DNA of 64,000 nucleotides, taken from Aquificota bacterium (GTDB lineage: Bacteria > Aquificota > Aquificia > Aquificales > Hydrogenothermaceae). This document shows positions 9,553-18,985 of this stretch, piece by piece (the stretch's first letter is position 1; every line of letters begins with the position of its first letter). Location: NCBI GenBank assembly GCA_013153635.1, contig JAADDZ010000003.1, positions 1-64,000 on the forward strand. The letters are read 5' to 3'. The translations under genes and the position numbers were made by a program. Below the pieces are notes generated by a model that made no database searches, was not told where the DNA came from, and saw only the letters and a program-made list of their open reading frames with translations.

Positions 9553-11907
9553 ATGAGAAATATAATATTTCTTCTACTAACCTTATCACTATATTCTTTA
9601 TCGTTTGGAACTAACGCTAAACATCTAAACATATTCCCTGTTTTTATTGAAAACAAAGGACAAGTCCGCACAGATATTAAATATTACTTAAAATCTCCAG
9701 TGGGAACAGTAGGGATACAAGATAACGGTACTATTCTTTATTATCTTATAAACAATGGAAAAATAGAATACTTTGCGGAAGAACCTACAAATCATAAGAA
9801 AAAATTAGAAATACTAGGGTTAGAAAAACAGAAAGCTATCGTAAATTACTTTAAAGGAAATAAATATATAACTAATATCCCTACTTTTAAAAAAGTAAAA
9901 TTAACTAACGTCTTTCAAGGAATAAATATAGAACTAATATTAAACGACGGAAAATTAGAAAAAATATTCAAAGTAAAACCCTACAGCAAAGTATCTGACA
10001 TAAAACTTTCACTAAGCAATGTAAATAAAATAAGAATAAATAAAGAAGGTGAACTAGTTCTACAGCTAAAAGATAGTACCAAAAAATTCTCGAAACCAGT
10101 TGCATTTCAAATTATCAATGGAAAAAAACATTTTGTAAAAGTACATTACAAAATTTTAAACAAAAATACGTATTCTTTTGAAGTTGGAAAATATGACAAA
10201 TCCAAAGAGCTAATAATAGACCCGATACTCAATGGAATTTCGTTTGGAGGAACCAACGAAGAATTTGCAAAAAGCATAAGAATTGTAGGAGATAAAGTTT
10301 TTGTTGCAGGTTTTACCCGTTCTGAAGACTTTCCTGCTAAAAACGGATACGATACATCTTTTAATGGGAAAAAAATCATACCTAATGTTACATATGACGA
10401 AAACGAAGGAGTGTATCTAGATGAAAATAACCAGAGAGTAATCTGCCATGAGTATATAGAAGATACTAAGACCTGCATTATTTACAACCAGGATATTTTC
10501 GTAGTTAAACTTGATAAAAACCTAACACAGATAGAAAGCGCAACTTTTTTAGGTGGTTCAGAACTGGATAGAGCAGATAGTCTATTAGTTGATAATAATG
10601 GAAATATCATCATAGTGGGAAGTTCATATTCTCCAGACTTTCCAACTACAGACCTTGTAGATGGAGATGACCCTCTAAATCATGGAAATTGGGATATTAT
10701 TATTGCCGTTTTTAACAATGACCTAAACCAGCTTATAAAATCAGTACGAATTGGAGGCTCTAGAAAAGACAAAGCAACTGATGCAAAACTATCTGAAAAT
10801 TACATATATGTATATGGATATACAAGGTCAAGTAACTTTCCAACCACTCCTAACGCATACCAACCTTCAAAAATGATAGGAAACGATTATGATGCTTTTA
10901 TCATGAAAATTGATGTATCCCTGAACAAAATAGAATCCTCTACCTTTTTTGGAGGATTAGAAAAAGACCTAACATCAAAGATATATGTATCTGAAGATGC
11001 AGTGTATGGAACAGGAACAACTCATTCAAAATCTTTATCTAATGCAAACGTACCCGGATTCAATAAAACATTTAATAGTGGAGATTCCTCTAAGAAATAC
11101 TATACCGATGGATTTCTTTTCAAGATGGATAAAAATTTAGAACAGTTACAAGCATGGACTTTCATAGGAGGAAATGAGATAGATAAAACTAATGATGTTG
11201 GACTGTACAATGGTTCTGTATACGTAATAGGATATACTCATTCTGAAGATTTCCCAGTTACAGAAAACGCCTTTAGAAAAGAATTAACTGGAGAATATGA
11301 AGAATACACAATCGTAGAAGGAGGTACAAGTTATACAGTATACAAAAAACCTTTAGATGCATTTATAACTCAACTTGACGAGAATTTAACACAGATAATC
11401 AATTCTACGTATCTTGGAGGTTCTTTACATGATAACTCAAACACTATAAAAATTGACGATAGAGGTAATATCTACGTGAGCGGATTTACAAACTCCTATG
11501 ATTTTCCAATTACCTCTACAGCCATAAAAACAGAAATACAAGGAAGTGATGGTTTCATGCTAATAGCCTCTACCAATCTAGATAACGTAGTATATTCAAC
11601 CTTTATAGGAGGAGCTAATCAAGACTCTATTTGGGGATTTTGTACTGATTCTGAATATTCTATTTATACTCTTGGTGTAACAAACTCTATAGATTTTAAA
11701 AATTATCTAAACAATCCTAGCATAAGTAATGATGACGACATTTTTATTACTAATTTTTACTGGGAAGAAGGGAATTTGTTGACAAAATCGTGTGACAAAG
11801 GTAGTAACGGCTGTAATTATTCTTTTTATGGAAATAATTTAATATTCCTTCTAATAGCTATACTGTTTTTATCAATGAGAAGATTTACAATTAGAAACAT
11901 GGTGTAA
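9553..11907 (+). CDS. Secreted SBBP beta-propeller repeat protein with C-terminal sorting-like tail
   Basis: A 784 aa exported protein. The signal peptide is at residues 1-22. An N-terminal domain begins with IENKGQV, typical of proteins carrying SBBP repeats. About seven SBBP units follow from residue 225, each with FxGG-(x)3-D and an iyV-x-GyTxSxDFP strand; the GG-x3-D motifs are easily counted. The C-terminus carries G-C-N at 753-755, one transmembrane helix at about 761-775 and a double arginine at 776-777, resembling a CTERM sorting signal. A surface location is inferred. SD GGAG lies 8 bp before the ATG. Confidence 0.85.
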   Translation: MRNIIFLLLTLSLYSLSFGTNAKHLNIFPVFIENKGQVRTDIKYYLKSPVGTVGIQDNGTILYYLINNGKIEYFAEEPTNHKKKLEILGLEKQKAIVNYFKGNKYITNIPTFKKVKLTNVFQGINIELILNDGKLEKIFKVKPYSKVSDIKLSLSNVNKIRINKEGELVLQLKDSTKKFSKPVAFQIINGKKHFVKVHYKILNKNTYSFEVGKYDKSKELIIDPILNGISFGGTNEEFAKSIRIVGDKVFVAGFTRSEDFPAKNGYDTSFNGKKIIPNVTYDENEGVYLDENNQRVICHEYIEDTKTCIIYNQDIFVVKLDKNLTQIESATFLGGSELDRADSLLVDNNGNIIIVGSSYSPDFPTTDLVDGDDPLNHGNWDIIIAVFNNDLNQLIKSVRIGGSRKDKATDAKLSENYIYVYGYTRSSNFPTTPNAYQPSKMIGNDYDAFIMKIDVSLNKIESSTFFGGLEKDLTSKIYVSEDAVYGTGTTHSKSLSNANVPGFNKTFNSGDSSKKYYTDGFLFKMDKNLEQLQAWTFIGGNEIDKTNDVGLYNGSVYVIGYTHSEDFPVTENAFRKELTGEYEEYTIVEGGTSYTVYKKPLDAFITQLDENLTQIINSTYLGGSLHDNSNTIKIDDRGNIYVSGFTNSYDFPITSTAIKTEIQGSDGFMLIASTNLDNVVYSTFIGGANQDSIWGFCTDSEYSIYTLGVTNSIDFKNYLNNPSISNDDDIFITNFYWEEGNLLTKSCDKGSNGCNYSFYGNNLIFLLIAILFLSMRRFTIRNMV

Positions 11908-11923
11908 ATAAATTTTACACCAT
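11899..11923. repeat. Palindrome TGTAAA-N5-TTTACA (site 1) overlapping the SBBP stop codon
   Basis: A perfect 10-bp inverted repeat with a 5-base centre containing TGTAAA at 11903 and TTTACA at 11914. It covers the stop codon of the preceding gene and its RNA could form a hairpin, but no T-tract follows, so a simple terminator is less likely. The same 6-5-6 geometry recurs at 11971, 31876 and 31968, each time upstream of a sigma-54 promoter. It lies about 175 bp before the predicted start of transcription of the next gene. Confidence 0.6.
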
Positions 11924-11970
11924 TAAAATAAACAAGGAATACACATTTGTAAGGCTAATACATTTATCAG

Positions 11971-11989
11971 TTGTAAATAATTTTTACAA
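11971..11989. promoter_or_regulatory. Candidate enhancer site TTGTAAA-N5-TTTACAA (site 2)
   Basis: A perfect 7-bp inverted repeat with a 5-bp centre. Its midpoint is about 106 bp upstream of the transcription start predicted from the sigma-54 promoter at 12059, which is the usual distance for an NtrC-type activator. The 6-5-6 layout is the same as that of NtrC sites (TGCACC-N5-GGTGCA), with different bases. Confidence 0.6.
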
Positions 11990-12058
11990 TAATAAGTACT
12001 ACAAAATCTCTATTTTTAAATTTTGTAAATATTTCATAGCCTTACGAAAAGGCAATTT

Positions 12059-12076
12059 TTGGCATATAAATTGCTT
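12059..12076 (+). promoter_or_regulatory. Sigma-54 (RpoN) promoter for the choice-of-anchor-D gene
   Basis: TTGGCATATAAATTGCTT matches the -24/-12 consensus TGGCAC-N5-TTGC(A/T). The invariant GG (12061-62) and GC (12073-74) are separated by exactly 10 bases. Transcription would begin near 12086, giving a leader of about 40 nt before the ATG at 12128, with SD AGGGAGG at about 12113-12119. Two palindromes upstream supply likely activator sites. Confidence 0.8.
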
Positions 12077-12127
12077 AATAATTAAAATAACTTTAGTAAC
12101 TTAAAACTAAGTAGGGAGGTCTGTGTT

Positions 12128-13264
12128 ATGAAAAATACTCTAAAAACGGTAGTACTTGGAAGTGCTATATCTTCGGCACTTGTCTTGGGAAATGCTTTTG
12201 CAGGACCCATAGTAGATGTCAACCCGGGAACTACACAGTTTGGAGATGTTCTTGTTGGTACGACAGCTGGTCCAGAAACTATAATCATTACAAATACTGG
12301 TGATGCTGATTTGGTTATCTCTAGTATAACTCTTAGAGGTAGAGACTTTGATAACTATGCTGTAGCGGCAGGAACTACATGCCCAATGGGCGGTGGAACA
12401 TTAAGTGTTGGTCAATCTTGTGAAATAAAGGTAACTTTTACTCCAAACAGCATAGGCTACAAAAAGGCACTGTTTAAAATAGTATCAAATGGAGACCCTT
12501 CTCCAGCTTACGCTTATTTAAGAGGAACTGGAGTAGACCCAAGTGCTGAACTAACTCCAAGCTTCTATGACTATGGTCATGTATGGATAGAAGGTCCTAC
12601 ATTCCCAGTACAACAGTTCACCCTTCAAAACACAGGAAATACAGATTTGATAGTACAAGGTATCCATCTTAGAGGACAGTATGCCCCTAACTGGCAGTTT
12701 GTAAGTGGTACTGATGCATGTCCATATGGAACTACATTCACATTACCAGAAGGTCAAGACTGTCAAATCTACGTTGAATTTCATCCTATAGAAGTAGGAG
12801 AAATGAAAGCTGCAATAAAAGTTTATACAAATGATACTGACGAGCCTAAACTATATTCAAAACTCGTAGGAGTTGGAAGAAGTGCCTATGAACCAGATAT
12901 AGACCTGTGTGAATTCTCTGATCCAGCAGACTTTGGAGAGGTTCCTATCTGTACGGGAACTATAACTCATAGAATAGAACTCCAAAACGAAGGACAGATG
13001 GACTTGAATATCGATCAAGTTCTTTTAAGAGGAAGAGATGCGGCTAACTTTAGTATCGTAACTGACAACTGTAGCGGAACAACTCTAACAGCAGGTCAAA
13101 TTTGTGATGTCTATGTTCAGCTAGACCCAGCAGTAACAGGAACAGGTTATAAAAAGGCTGTACTTAAAGTTCGCTCTAATGATCCAGACGAAAATCCATA
13201 CATCATATATCTAAGAGCAACTGTTACTGATTGTAGTACCCTTAACGACATAATACCTCAATAA
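12128..13264 (+). CDS. Secreted triple choice-of-anchor-D (ASH/HYDIN-like) domain protein
   Basis: A 378 aa exported protein. The Sec signal peptide is cleaved after AFA (residue 25). Three immunoglobulin-like repeats of about 115 residues follow, at roughly 27-135, 137-250 and 255-368. Each has FGxV near its start, an IxNTGxxDL strand, an LRGxDxxNF/Y segment, a pair of cysteines (C-P-x-G...Q-x-C) and a closing LRGTG/LRAT. The cysteine pairs could form disulfides. There is no anchor, so it is probably secreted or assembled on the surface. It stands alone between a sigma-54 promoter and a strong terminator, and its codon use is visibly richer in G and C than the polysaccharide cluster, as if highly expressed. 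Confidence 0.85.
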   Translation: MKNTLKTVVLGSAISSALVLGNAFAGPIVDVNPGTTQFGDVLVGTTAGPETIIITNTGDADLVISSITLRGRDFDNYAVAAGTTCPMGGGTLSVGQSCEIKVTFTPNSIGYKKALFKIVSNGDPSPAYAYLRGTGVDPSAELTPSFYDYGHVWIEGPTFPVQQFTLQNTGNTDLIVQGIHLRGQYAPNWQFVSGTDACPYGTTFTLPEGQDCQIYVEFHPIEVGEMKAAIKVYTNDTDEPKLYSKLVGVGRSAYEPDIDLCEFSDPADFGEVPICTGTITHRIELQNEGQMDLNIDQVLLRGRDAANFSIVTDNCSGTTLTAGQICDVYVQLDPAVTGTGYKKAVLKVRSNDPDENPYIIYLRATVTDCSTLNDIIPQ

Positions 13265-13287
13265 TAGATTTGATAAATCTCCAATAT

Positions 13288-13312
13288 AGGAGGGTGTTAT
13301 GCCCTCCTTTTT
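13288..13312 (+). terminator. Rho-independent terminator
   Basis: AGGAGGG (13288-13294) pairs with CCCTCCT (13302-13308) across a 7-base loop and runs into a T-tract to 13312. It ends the monocistronic unit of the sigma-54-driven secreted protein. Confidence 0.9.
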
Positions 13313-13351
13313 CTTTATATATATCAAATTTCTTAATCAAAATCGGACGCG

Positions 13352-14206
13352 ATGAATATACTTACTTTTGATATTGAGGAATGGTTCCACATTATAGATA
13401 TTCCTAATATAAAAGGGGAAAAACATTGGGAATCTCTAGAAGTACGAATTCACAAAAATATAGATAGAATTTTAGAGCTACTATATATCAAAAATCAAAA
13501 GGCAACTTTTTTTTGTTTAGGCTGGATAGGTGAAAAGTATCCAGAAGTTATTAAAAAGATTGATGAACATGGTCATGAAATAGGCTCTCATTCTCGTCTT
13601 CACATTCCTGTATATCAAATGAAACCTGAAGATTTTGAAAAAGATACAGAATACTCTATCAAAACGTTAGAAGATATAACAGGTAAAAAAATCAGAATGT
13701 ATAGGGCTCCTAGTTTCTCTATTACTTCCAAGTCCATATGGGCTTTAGAGATTTTAGCAAAACTTGGAATAGAAATAGATGCTTCTATTTTTCCTGCTTC
13801 TAGATCACATGGCGGTCTCGAAACTTTTAGATATTCAAAACCTGTCTTAATAAATGTGAACGGTATTTTGTTAAAGGAATTTCCAATGAATACCGTAAAA
13901 CTCTTTGGTAGAAATATGGTTTTTTCTGGAGGTGGTTATTTTAGATTATTACCGTATAGATTAATTAAATTTTTTATGAAAAACTCCTCATATGTTATGA
14001 CCTATTTTCACCCAAGAGACTTCGATCCTTATCAACCTGTATTGAAAGGTTTGAGTTTAGGTAGAAAATTTAAATCTTATTACGGATTAAAAAATGCTTT
14101 TTCCAAATTAGAAAAACTAATTACTGATTTTGAGTTTGTTGACATAAAAACAGCCGAAAAAAGATTAAAATGGAATACTAAAATAAATTTGGGAGATATT
14201 AAATGA
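13352..14206 (+). CDS. Polysaccharide deacetylase (NodB family, exosortase-locus type)
   Basis: A 284 aa carbohydrate esterase family 4 protein that removes N-acetyl groups from a polysaccharide. Seen are [10 protein letters not shown] at the N-terminus with the catalytic Asp, ATFFCLGW, and [10 protein letters not shown], which supplies the metal-binding H-x3-H pair, then RAPSFS (the R-x-P motif). The opening [10 protein letters not shown] is typical of the deacetylase subfamily found at PEP-CTERM/exosortase loci. No signal peptide is present, so it may act in the cytoplasm. Its stop overlaps the start of rmlA. Confidence 0.88.
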   Translation: MNILTFDIEEWFHIIDIPNIKGEKHWESLEVRIHKNIDRILELLYIKNQKATFFCLGWIGEKYPEVIKKIDEHGHEIGSHSRLHIPVYQMKPEDFEKDTEYSIKTLEDITGKKIRMYRAPSFSITSKSIWALEILAKLGIEIDASIFPASRSHGGLETFRYSKPVLINVNGILLKEFPMNTVKLFGRNMVFSGGGYFRLLPYRLIKFFMKNSSYVMTYFHPRDFDPYQPVLKGLSLGRKFKSYYGLKNAFSKLEKLITDFEFVDIKTAEKRLKWNTKINLGDIK

Positions 14207-15069
14207 AAGGAATAATATTAGCTGGAGGTAGTGGGACAAGGTTATACCCTATAACTATACCTACTATAAAACAGTTACTTCCTGTTTATGATAAACCTAT
14301 GATTTATTATCCATTGGCAACTCTTATGCTTGCTGGGGTGAGAGATTTTTTAATTATCTCTACGCCCAAAGATTTACCAAGGTTTCAAGAACTTTTCGGA
14401 GATGGAAGCAAATTAGGACTTAACTTTAGCTATGCTAAGCAAGAAAAACCAAGAGGTATAGCAGAAGCTCTTATTATAGGAGAAGATTTTATAGGTAACG
14501 ATAATGTTTGGTTAATACTCGGGGATAATCTATTTTTTGGGCATGGTCTTCCAGAACTTCTTAAGGAAGCTGGAGAGCAAAAGGAGGGTGCTACTGTTTT
14601 TGGTTATTACGTTTCTGACCCTGAAAGATATGGGGTTATTGAGTTTGATAAAGATGGAAAGGTTCTTTCTATAGAAGAAAAACCAAAAAAACCGAAATCG
14701 CATTATGCGGTAACAGGTCTGTACTATTACGATGGAGATGCTCCAAAGATAGCAAAATCTATAAAACCTTCACATAGAGGTGAGCTAGAGATTACAGATG
14801 TAAATAATGAGTATCTAAAGAGGGGAAAACTCCACGTGAAATTAATGGGAAGAGGTTATGCATGGCTTGATACTGGAACTCATGATTCTCTTTTAGATGC
14901 TTCTGATTTTGTTAGGATTGTAGAGCATAGGCAAGGTCTAAAAATAGCTTGTATCGAAGAAATTGCGTATAGAATGGGATACATAGATAAAGGTCAGCTT
15001 GAGAGTTTGGCTCAACCTTTGAAAAAAACAGGATACGGAAAGTATCTGTTAAAACTTCTTGAGGAGTAA
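14203..15069 (+). CDS. rmlA: Glucose-1-phosphate thymidylyltransferase
   Basis: Makes dTDP-glucose from dTTP and glucose-1-phosphate, the first step of dTDP-L-rhamnose synthesis. The N-terminal [14 protein letters not shown] nucleotide loop, the [12 protein letters not shown] sugar-site region, [10 protein letters not shown] (metal Asp) and [20 protein letters not shown] are all intact over 288 aa, the usual length. The ATG overlaps the deacetylase stop (ATGA). The gene meets agmatine deiminase tail to tail with 2 bp between stops. RmlB, C and D are not in the window. Confidence 0.95.
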   Translation: MKGIILAGGSGTRLYPITIPTIKQLLPVYDKPMIYYPLATLMLAGVRDFLIISTPKDLPRFQELFGDGSKLGLNFSYAKQEKPRGIAEALIIGEDFIGNDNVWLILGDNLFFGHGLPELLKEAGEQKEGATVFGYYVSDPERYGVIEFDKDGKVLSIEEKPKKPKSHYAVTGLYYYDGDAPKIAKSIKPSHRGELEITDVNNEYLKRGKLHVKLMGRGYAWLDTGTHDSLLDASDFVRIVEHRQGLKIACIEEIAYRMGYIDKGQLESLAQPLKKTGYGKYLLKLLEE

Positions 15070-15071
15070 CA

Positions 15072-16100
15072 TTATTTAGTTTTTGTAAAATATGGTATTT
15101 GTTGAGATAAACAGTGAAAGGCTCCTTGTCCTACTAATATGCTTCTTGCATCAATGCCTATTACTAATCTATCTGGAAAGTGTTCTTTGAGAATAGATAA
15201 GGCTGTGCTGTCTTCTTTTGTCTCAAAAACGGGAACAATTACAGCAAAGTTTGAGATATAAAAGTTTAGGTAGCTTGCTGGAAGTCTCATTTTTCCCCAT
15301 GGATAGTTGTAATATATTGGGGAGGGTTGGGGTATCTTTACGATATTAAATTTTCCAAGCTGTTCTAAGAATTCTAAATTCTGTTTTAGAGTTTTGTAAT
15401 TCTCGTCTTCTTTGTTTTTCGTGTATAAAACAGCTATTGTATTATCATCTAAAAATCTTGCTATATTGTCTATATGCCCATCTGTGTCGTCTCCTACTAT
15501 TTCTCCTCCGGGAAGCCATAATATTTGTGTGGCTCCTGTGTATTCTTTTATAGTTTCTTCTATCTCTTTTTGAGGTTTAGTTTTGTTTCGCTTTAGGACA
15601 CAACTTTTGGTTGTAAGTAGTGTACCTTTGGAGTTTATCTCTATAGCACCTCCTTCAAGGATTACAGAAGGTCTAAAGATTTTGTCTGCAAAGTATTTTG
15701 CTAGTTTGTATCCTGCAATTTTATCTTTTTCGTGTGGGTATTTTTCTCCCCAACCGTTGAACTCCCAAACAGTTGCACCTATACTGTTTTGTTTTTTTAA
15801 AAATGTTGGTGCGTAATCTCTACACCATGCATCATTTGTTGGAAGAACATTTATTTTTATCTGTCCTTGGACACATTTTTTTTCAAGTTTCTGCTCTAGT
15901 TCGTATCTGGTTAACTGGTCATTGACATTTATATACACCTCTTCTTCTAAGGCTATGATTTTTACAAATTCTACAAATGTGTTTTTTGCGTTTTCTAACT
16001 GGTCAAAGAATGTTTCTTTGTTTTGAGGATAGGTTAATATAGTCCCCTGATGTCTATACCATTCTGGGGGCATTTTGTAACCTTGTTTTTTGGGAGTCAT
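15072..16100 (-). CDS. aguA: Agmatine deiminase
   Basis: Hydrolyses agmatine to N-carbamoylputrescine and ammonia on the way to putrescine. This is a guanidino-modifying pentein-fold enzyme of 342 aa. Motifs seen are WCRDYAPTFL, ILEGGAIEINS, GDDTDGHIDNIARF with the catalytic His and Asp, and GQGAFHCLSQQIP with the nucleophilic Cys near the C-terminus. The start codon overlaps the stop of thiE upstream. The product would feed polyamine synthesis, which matters in thermophiles. Confidence 0.93.
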   Translation of the reverse strand: MTPKKQGYKMPPEWYRHQGTILTYPQNKETFFDQLENAKNTFVEFVKIIALEEEVYINVNDQLTRYELEQKLEKKCVQGQIKINVLPTNDAWCRDYAPTFLKKQNSIGATVWEFNGWGEKYPHEKDKIAGYKLAKYFADKIFRPSVILEGGAIEINSKGTLLTTKSCVLKRNKTKPQKEIEETIKEYTGATQILWLPGGEIVGDDTDGHIDNIARFLDDNTIAVLYTKNKEDENYKTLKQNLEFLEQLGKFNIVKIPQPSPIYYNYPWGKMRLPASYLNFYISNFAVIVPVFETKEDSTALSILKEHFPDRLVIGIDARSILVGQGAFHCLSQQIPYFTKTK

Positions 16101-16744
16101 ACCTGAAATCCCATTGTTTTTCCTTTTTTTATTTTTTCATAAAGGGATTTTGTATTTTGGGTTATGTTTTTTTTATCTTTGAATATGGCTGATACTACGG
16201 CTATATTTTTGCAACCTGTCTGCAAAACCTTATCTATATTTTGATGGTTTATACCTCCTATGGCTACTACAGGTTGTATTGAGAGAGTTAATGCTTTTTT
16301 TAAGGCTTCAAGTCCTGCAATTTTTACATCTTCTTTTGTTTTTGTAGAAAAGATACTTCCAAATCCGATGTAGTCTACGGGTAGTTTGTTTGCTTCTTTT
16401 ACTTGTTTTAAGTTTTTTGTAGATAGTCCTATTATTTTGTTAGTACCTAATAATCTTCTTGCTACTTCTACTGGTATGTCTTCTTGTCCTATATGAACTC
16501 CCGTTGCATCTACTGCTAAGGCTATATCTATTCTGTCGTTTATAATAAAGGGTATAGAGTATCTATCACATATTTTTTTTATTTTTAAAGCTTCTTCATA
16601 CATATCTTTTGTTTCTTTGTTCTTTGCTCTATACTGAACAACGGTAGCTCCTCCTTTTATTGCCTGCTCTACCGCTTTTTCTATATCTTTTTTTAGTAGA
16701 TGTTCGTCTGTTATTGCGTATAGAGAAAGGTCTATCTTTTTCAT
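16097..16744 (-). CDS. thiE: Thiamine phosphate synthase
   Basis: Joins HMP-pyrophosphate with the thiazole phosphate to form thiamine phosphate. TIM-barrel of 215 aa with YAITDE at the first strand, VVQYRAK (pyrophosphate-site Arg/Lys), FIINDRIDIAL (ND-R motif), GVHIGQEDIP, and GFGSIFSTKTK. It sits between the acyl-CoA ligase and agmatine deiminase genes with 4-bp overlaps on both sides, so it is translationally coupled to both although the pathways differ. ThiG is encoded 11 kb away. Confidence 0.93.
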   Translation of the reverse strand: MKKIDLSLYAITDEHLLKKDIEKAVEQAIKGGATVVQYRAKNKETKDMYEEALKIKKICDRYSIPFIINDRIDIALAVDATGVHIGQEDIPVEVARRLLGTNKIIGLSTKNLKQVKEANKLPVDYIGFGSIFSTKTKEDVKIAGLEALKKALTLSIQPVVAIGGINHQNIDKVLQTGCKNIAVVSAIFKDKKNITQNTKSLYEKIKKGKTMGFQV

Positions 16745-18309
16745 ATTTTTCCGTATTCTCCTTTGTTTAATTTTTCTCTAAGAACTCTTTTTAGTACTTT
16801 ACCTGTGGCATTTTTGGGAAGTTCTTGTAGTATTATAAATCTTTTTGGTATTTTGTAGTTTGCTAGTTTATCTTTTAGATAGTTTTTGAATATGTTAGGG
16901 TTTAGATTTTTTGGTGCATCTTCTTTCAGCTGAATGAATGCTACCGGAATTTCTCCATGTATGTCGTCTTTTTTTCCTACTACTGCACACATATCGATGT
17001 ACTCGTGTTGATTCAGTATTTCTTCTATTTCTCTAGGATAGATGTTGATACCTTTTGAGATGATTAGGTCTTTTTTTCTATCGACTATATAGAGATAACC
17101 TTCTTCGTCTAAATATCCTAAGTCTCCTGTTAAGAGCCAACCGTTTATAACTGTCTCTTCTGTAGCTTCTGGATTTTTATAGTATCCTTTCATTACATTA
17201 TCTCCTTTTTGGATTATCTCTCCTATCTCTCCTTGGGGAAGTTCTATAAATTCTTCATTTACTATCTTTACTTGATAGTCTGGCAAAGGTGGACCAACTG
17301 ATAACGGTTTTTGTTTTTCTAGTCTATTTACTGAAACGATAGGAGATGCTTCTGATAGCCCATACCCTTCTAAAAGGGGTACTTTTGGAAATTTTTTCTT
17401 CATTCTTTGTAAAGTAGATTCTGGTAAGGGCGCTCCTCCTGACACGAAAGCTTTTAGCTTGTTAAACCACATAAAGTACCAAGGTAAATTAGCTTTTGAT
17501 AAAGCGTTGTATACTTCTGGAACTCCCATAAATACAGTAACTCTCTTTAAAAGGGTCTGTTTTAATATGTTAGAAAATGGAAGTATAGACCTAATTACTA
17601 CTATAGGTGAAGCAAAATATAGAGGCATTAGTACAGTAGCAGTAAGGGTAAATGTATGAAACATTGGTAAATATACAATAAATCTATCTTTATGAGTGAT
17701 AGGTACTACTTTTTCGATATTTATTATGTTTGAAAATATATTTTTGTAGGTGAGCATTACTCCTTTTGGTTTTCCAGTAGTCCCAGAAGTATACAGGATA
17801 ACAGCGGTATCTTCTAAATCTGCCTGTGGTTCTAGATGTTTAACGTCTTTTATAGATAAACATTCCTCAAAAGGTATGTTATCTTTATCTAACTGTGTGG
17901 TTTTATCTTTCCAGATAATTTTTTCTATGGCTGTTTTATCTACTACTTCATTGATTTTTTTGTCAAATTCTGATTCTGTTATAAGTAGTTTTGCATCACT
18001 ATGGTTTAGTATATATTCGAGTTCATTTGGCTTTAAAAATGTATTGATAGGTACTGGTACTGCTCCTAGCTTCCCAATACCTAGGAAAGAGACTATAAAC
18101 TCTTTTGAGTTTTTTAACAAAATAGCTACTTTATCTCCTTTTTTTATACCTAAAAGCTCCAAGTACCTTGCGAAAGAATCTACATACTCTTTGAGCTGGA
18201 GGTTGTTTATTTTTGTATCTTCTTCAAAGATAATAGGTTTTTTCCCAAAATTTTTTGCATTTCTTTCCAAAATTTGGTAAAAGTTTTTAAAAGGATATTT
18301 TGTATCCAT
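16741..18309 (-). CDS. fadD: Long-chain acyl-CoA synthetase (AMP-binding)
   Basis: Adenylates a fatty acid and transfers it to CoA. A 522 aa ANL-superfamily enzyme. The P-loop-like LYTSGTTGKPKG is at about residue 170, GYGLSEASP is the adenine-site A5 motif, and TGDLGYLDEEGYLYIVDRKKD holds the hinge and the Asp/Arg pair. The C-terminal catalytic Lys lies in LPKNATGKVLKR. Length and motif spacing are standard. The substrate chain length is not determined by sequence; a medium-chain or aromatic acid cannot be excluded. It is divergent from the lipoprotein gene at 18374. Confidence 0.9.
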   Translation of the reverse strand: MDTKYPFKNFYQILERNAKNFGKKPIIFEEDTKINNLQLKEYVDSFARYLELLGIKKGDKVAILLKNSKEFIVSFLGIGKLGAVPVPINTFLKPNELEYILNHSDAKLLITESEFDKKINEVVDKTAIEKIIWKDKTTQLDKDNIPFEECLSIKDVKHLEPQADLEDTAVILYTSGTTGKPKGVMLTYKNIFSNIINIEKVVPITHKDRFIVYLPMFHTFTLTATVLMPLYFASPIVVIRSILPFSNILKQTLLKRVTVFMGVPEVYNALSKANLPWYFMWFNKLKAFVSGGAPLPESTLQRMKKKFPKVPLLEGYGLSEASPIVSVNRLEKQKPLSVGPPLPDYQVKIVNEEFIELPQGEIGEIIQKGDNVMKGYYKNPEATEETVINGWLLTGDLGYLDEEGYLYIVDRKKDLIISKGINIYPREIEEILNQHEYIDMCAVVGKKDDIHGEIPVAFIQLKEDAPKNLNPNIFKNYLKDKLANYKIPKRFIILQELPKNATGKVLKRVLREKLNKGEYGKI

Positions 18310-18332
18310 TTTTACCTCATCATTTTTACTAA

Positions 18333-18349
18333 ATTTTAAGTCTTAAAAT
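18333..18349. promoter_or_regulatory. Palindrome in the acyl-CoA ligase/lipoprotein divergent region
   Basis: ATTTTAAG-T-CTTAAAAT is a perfect 8-bp inverted repeat inside a 64-bp divergent promoter region. It could be an operator shared by both genes, but it is very AT-rich and chance is not excluded. Confidence 0.3.
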
Positions 18350-18373
18350 ATAATAATATAGGAGTTAAAGATA

Positions 18374-18901
18374 ATGAAAAAATTCATAGTTTTTATAATG
18401 GTTTTTCCTTTTTTCTTTTTTTCTTGTGTAAAAAAAGAGAATCTAACCTCTTATACTGTTGAGCTTTCTCCAAACATGATAAACAGCTTTTTGGAAAAAG
18501 AGTTCCCAGTAGAAGAAAAACTTACCATAGGAAAATTGATTTTGAGAGACCCTCAAGCAGACATTCAAAAAGATAAGATATATTTAGGTACTACAGTTGC
18601 TCTAGACCTTCCTCTAATTCAGGAGATTTCTGGAAGGGCTTATATATCAGGGAGTCTGTACTTTGACAGAGAATCTAAAGCCTTATATCTAAAAAATCCA
18701 TCAATAGAGAAGCTTATTTTTAATGATAAAGATTTTTTGAGGTATATTCCTCCTAGTAGCAAGGATATTCTCTTTGATTCTATAAAGAAAATTATATCTT
18801 CTATACCAATATACAGGTTTGAAAATAATTCGTTGTCTGAAAAGTTAATAAAAGATATTAAAGTCCAAAACGGTAAGCTTCTTGTAACCTTTGGCTTGTA
18901 A
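18374..18901 (+). CDS. DUF1439-like lipoprotein
   Basis: A 175 aa exported lipoprotein. The N-terminus is a hydrophobic stretch ending in FFFFSC, a lipobox with Cys near residue 18. The mature part has alternating beta-strand character and resembles the YceB/DUF1439 group, small lipoproteins of unknown function. SD AGGAG lies before the ATG. It is divergent from the acyl-CoA ligase and 84 bp upstream of the transporter permease gene. Confidence 0.65.
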   Translation: MKKFIVFIMVFPFFFFSCVKKENLTSYTVELSPNMINSFLEKEFPVEEKLTIGKLILRDPQADIQKDKIYLGTTVALDLPLIQEISGRAYISGSLYFDRESKALYLKNPSIEKLIFNDKDFLRYIPPSSKDILFDSIKKIISSIPIYRFENNSLSEKLIKDIKVQNGKLLVTFGL

Positions 18902-18985
18902 CTTATCAATTAAGTAGTATTTAGATTATTTTCGTTAAGGCTTACAATTTGCTTTGGCTTTGTTATGGATTTAAAATAAAAGGTT

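Noticed and set aside
15070-15071. Bidirectional terminator between rmlA and aguA
   Set aside because: Only 2 bp separate the stops and no hairpin is evident at the junction.
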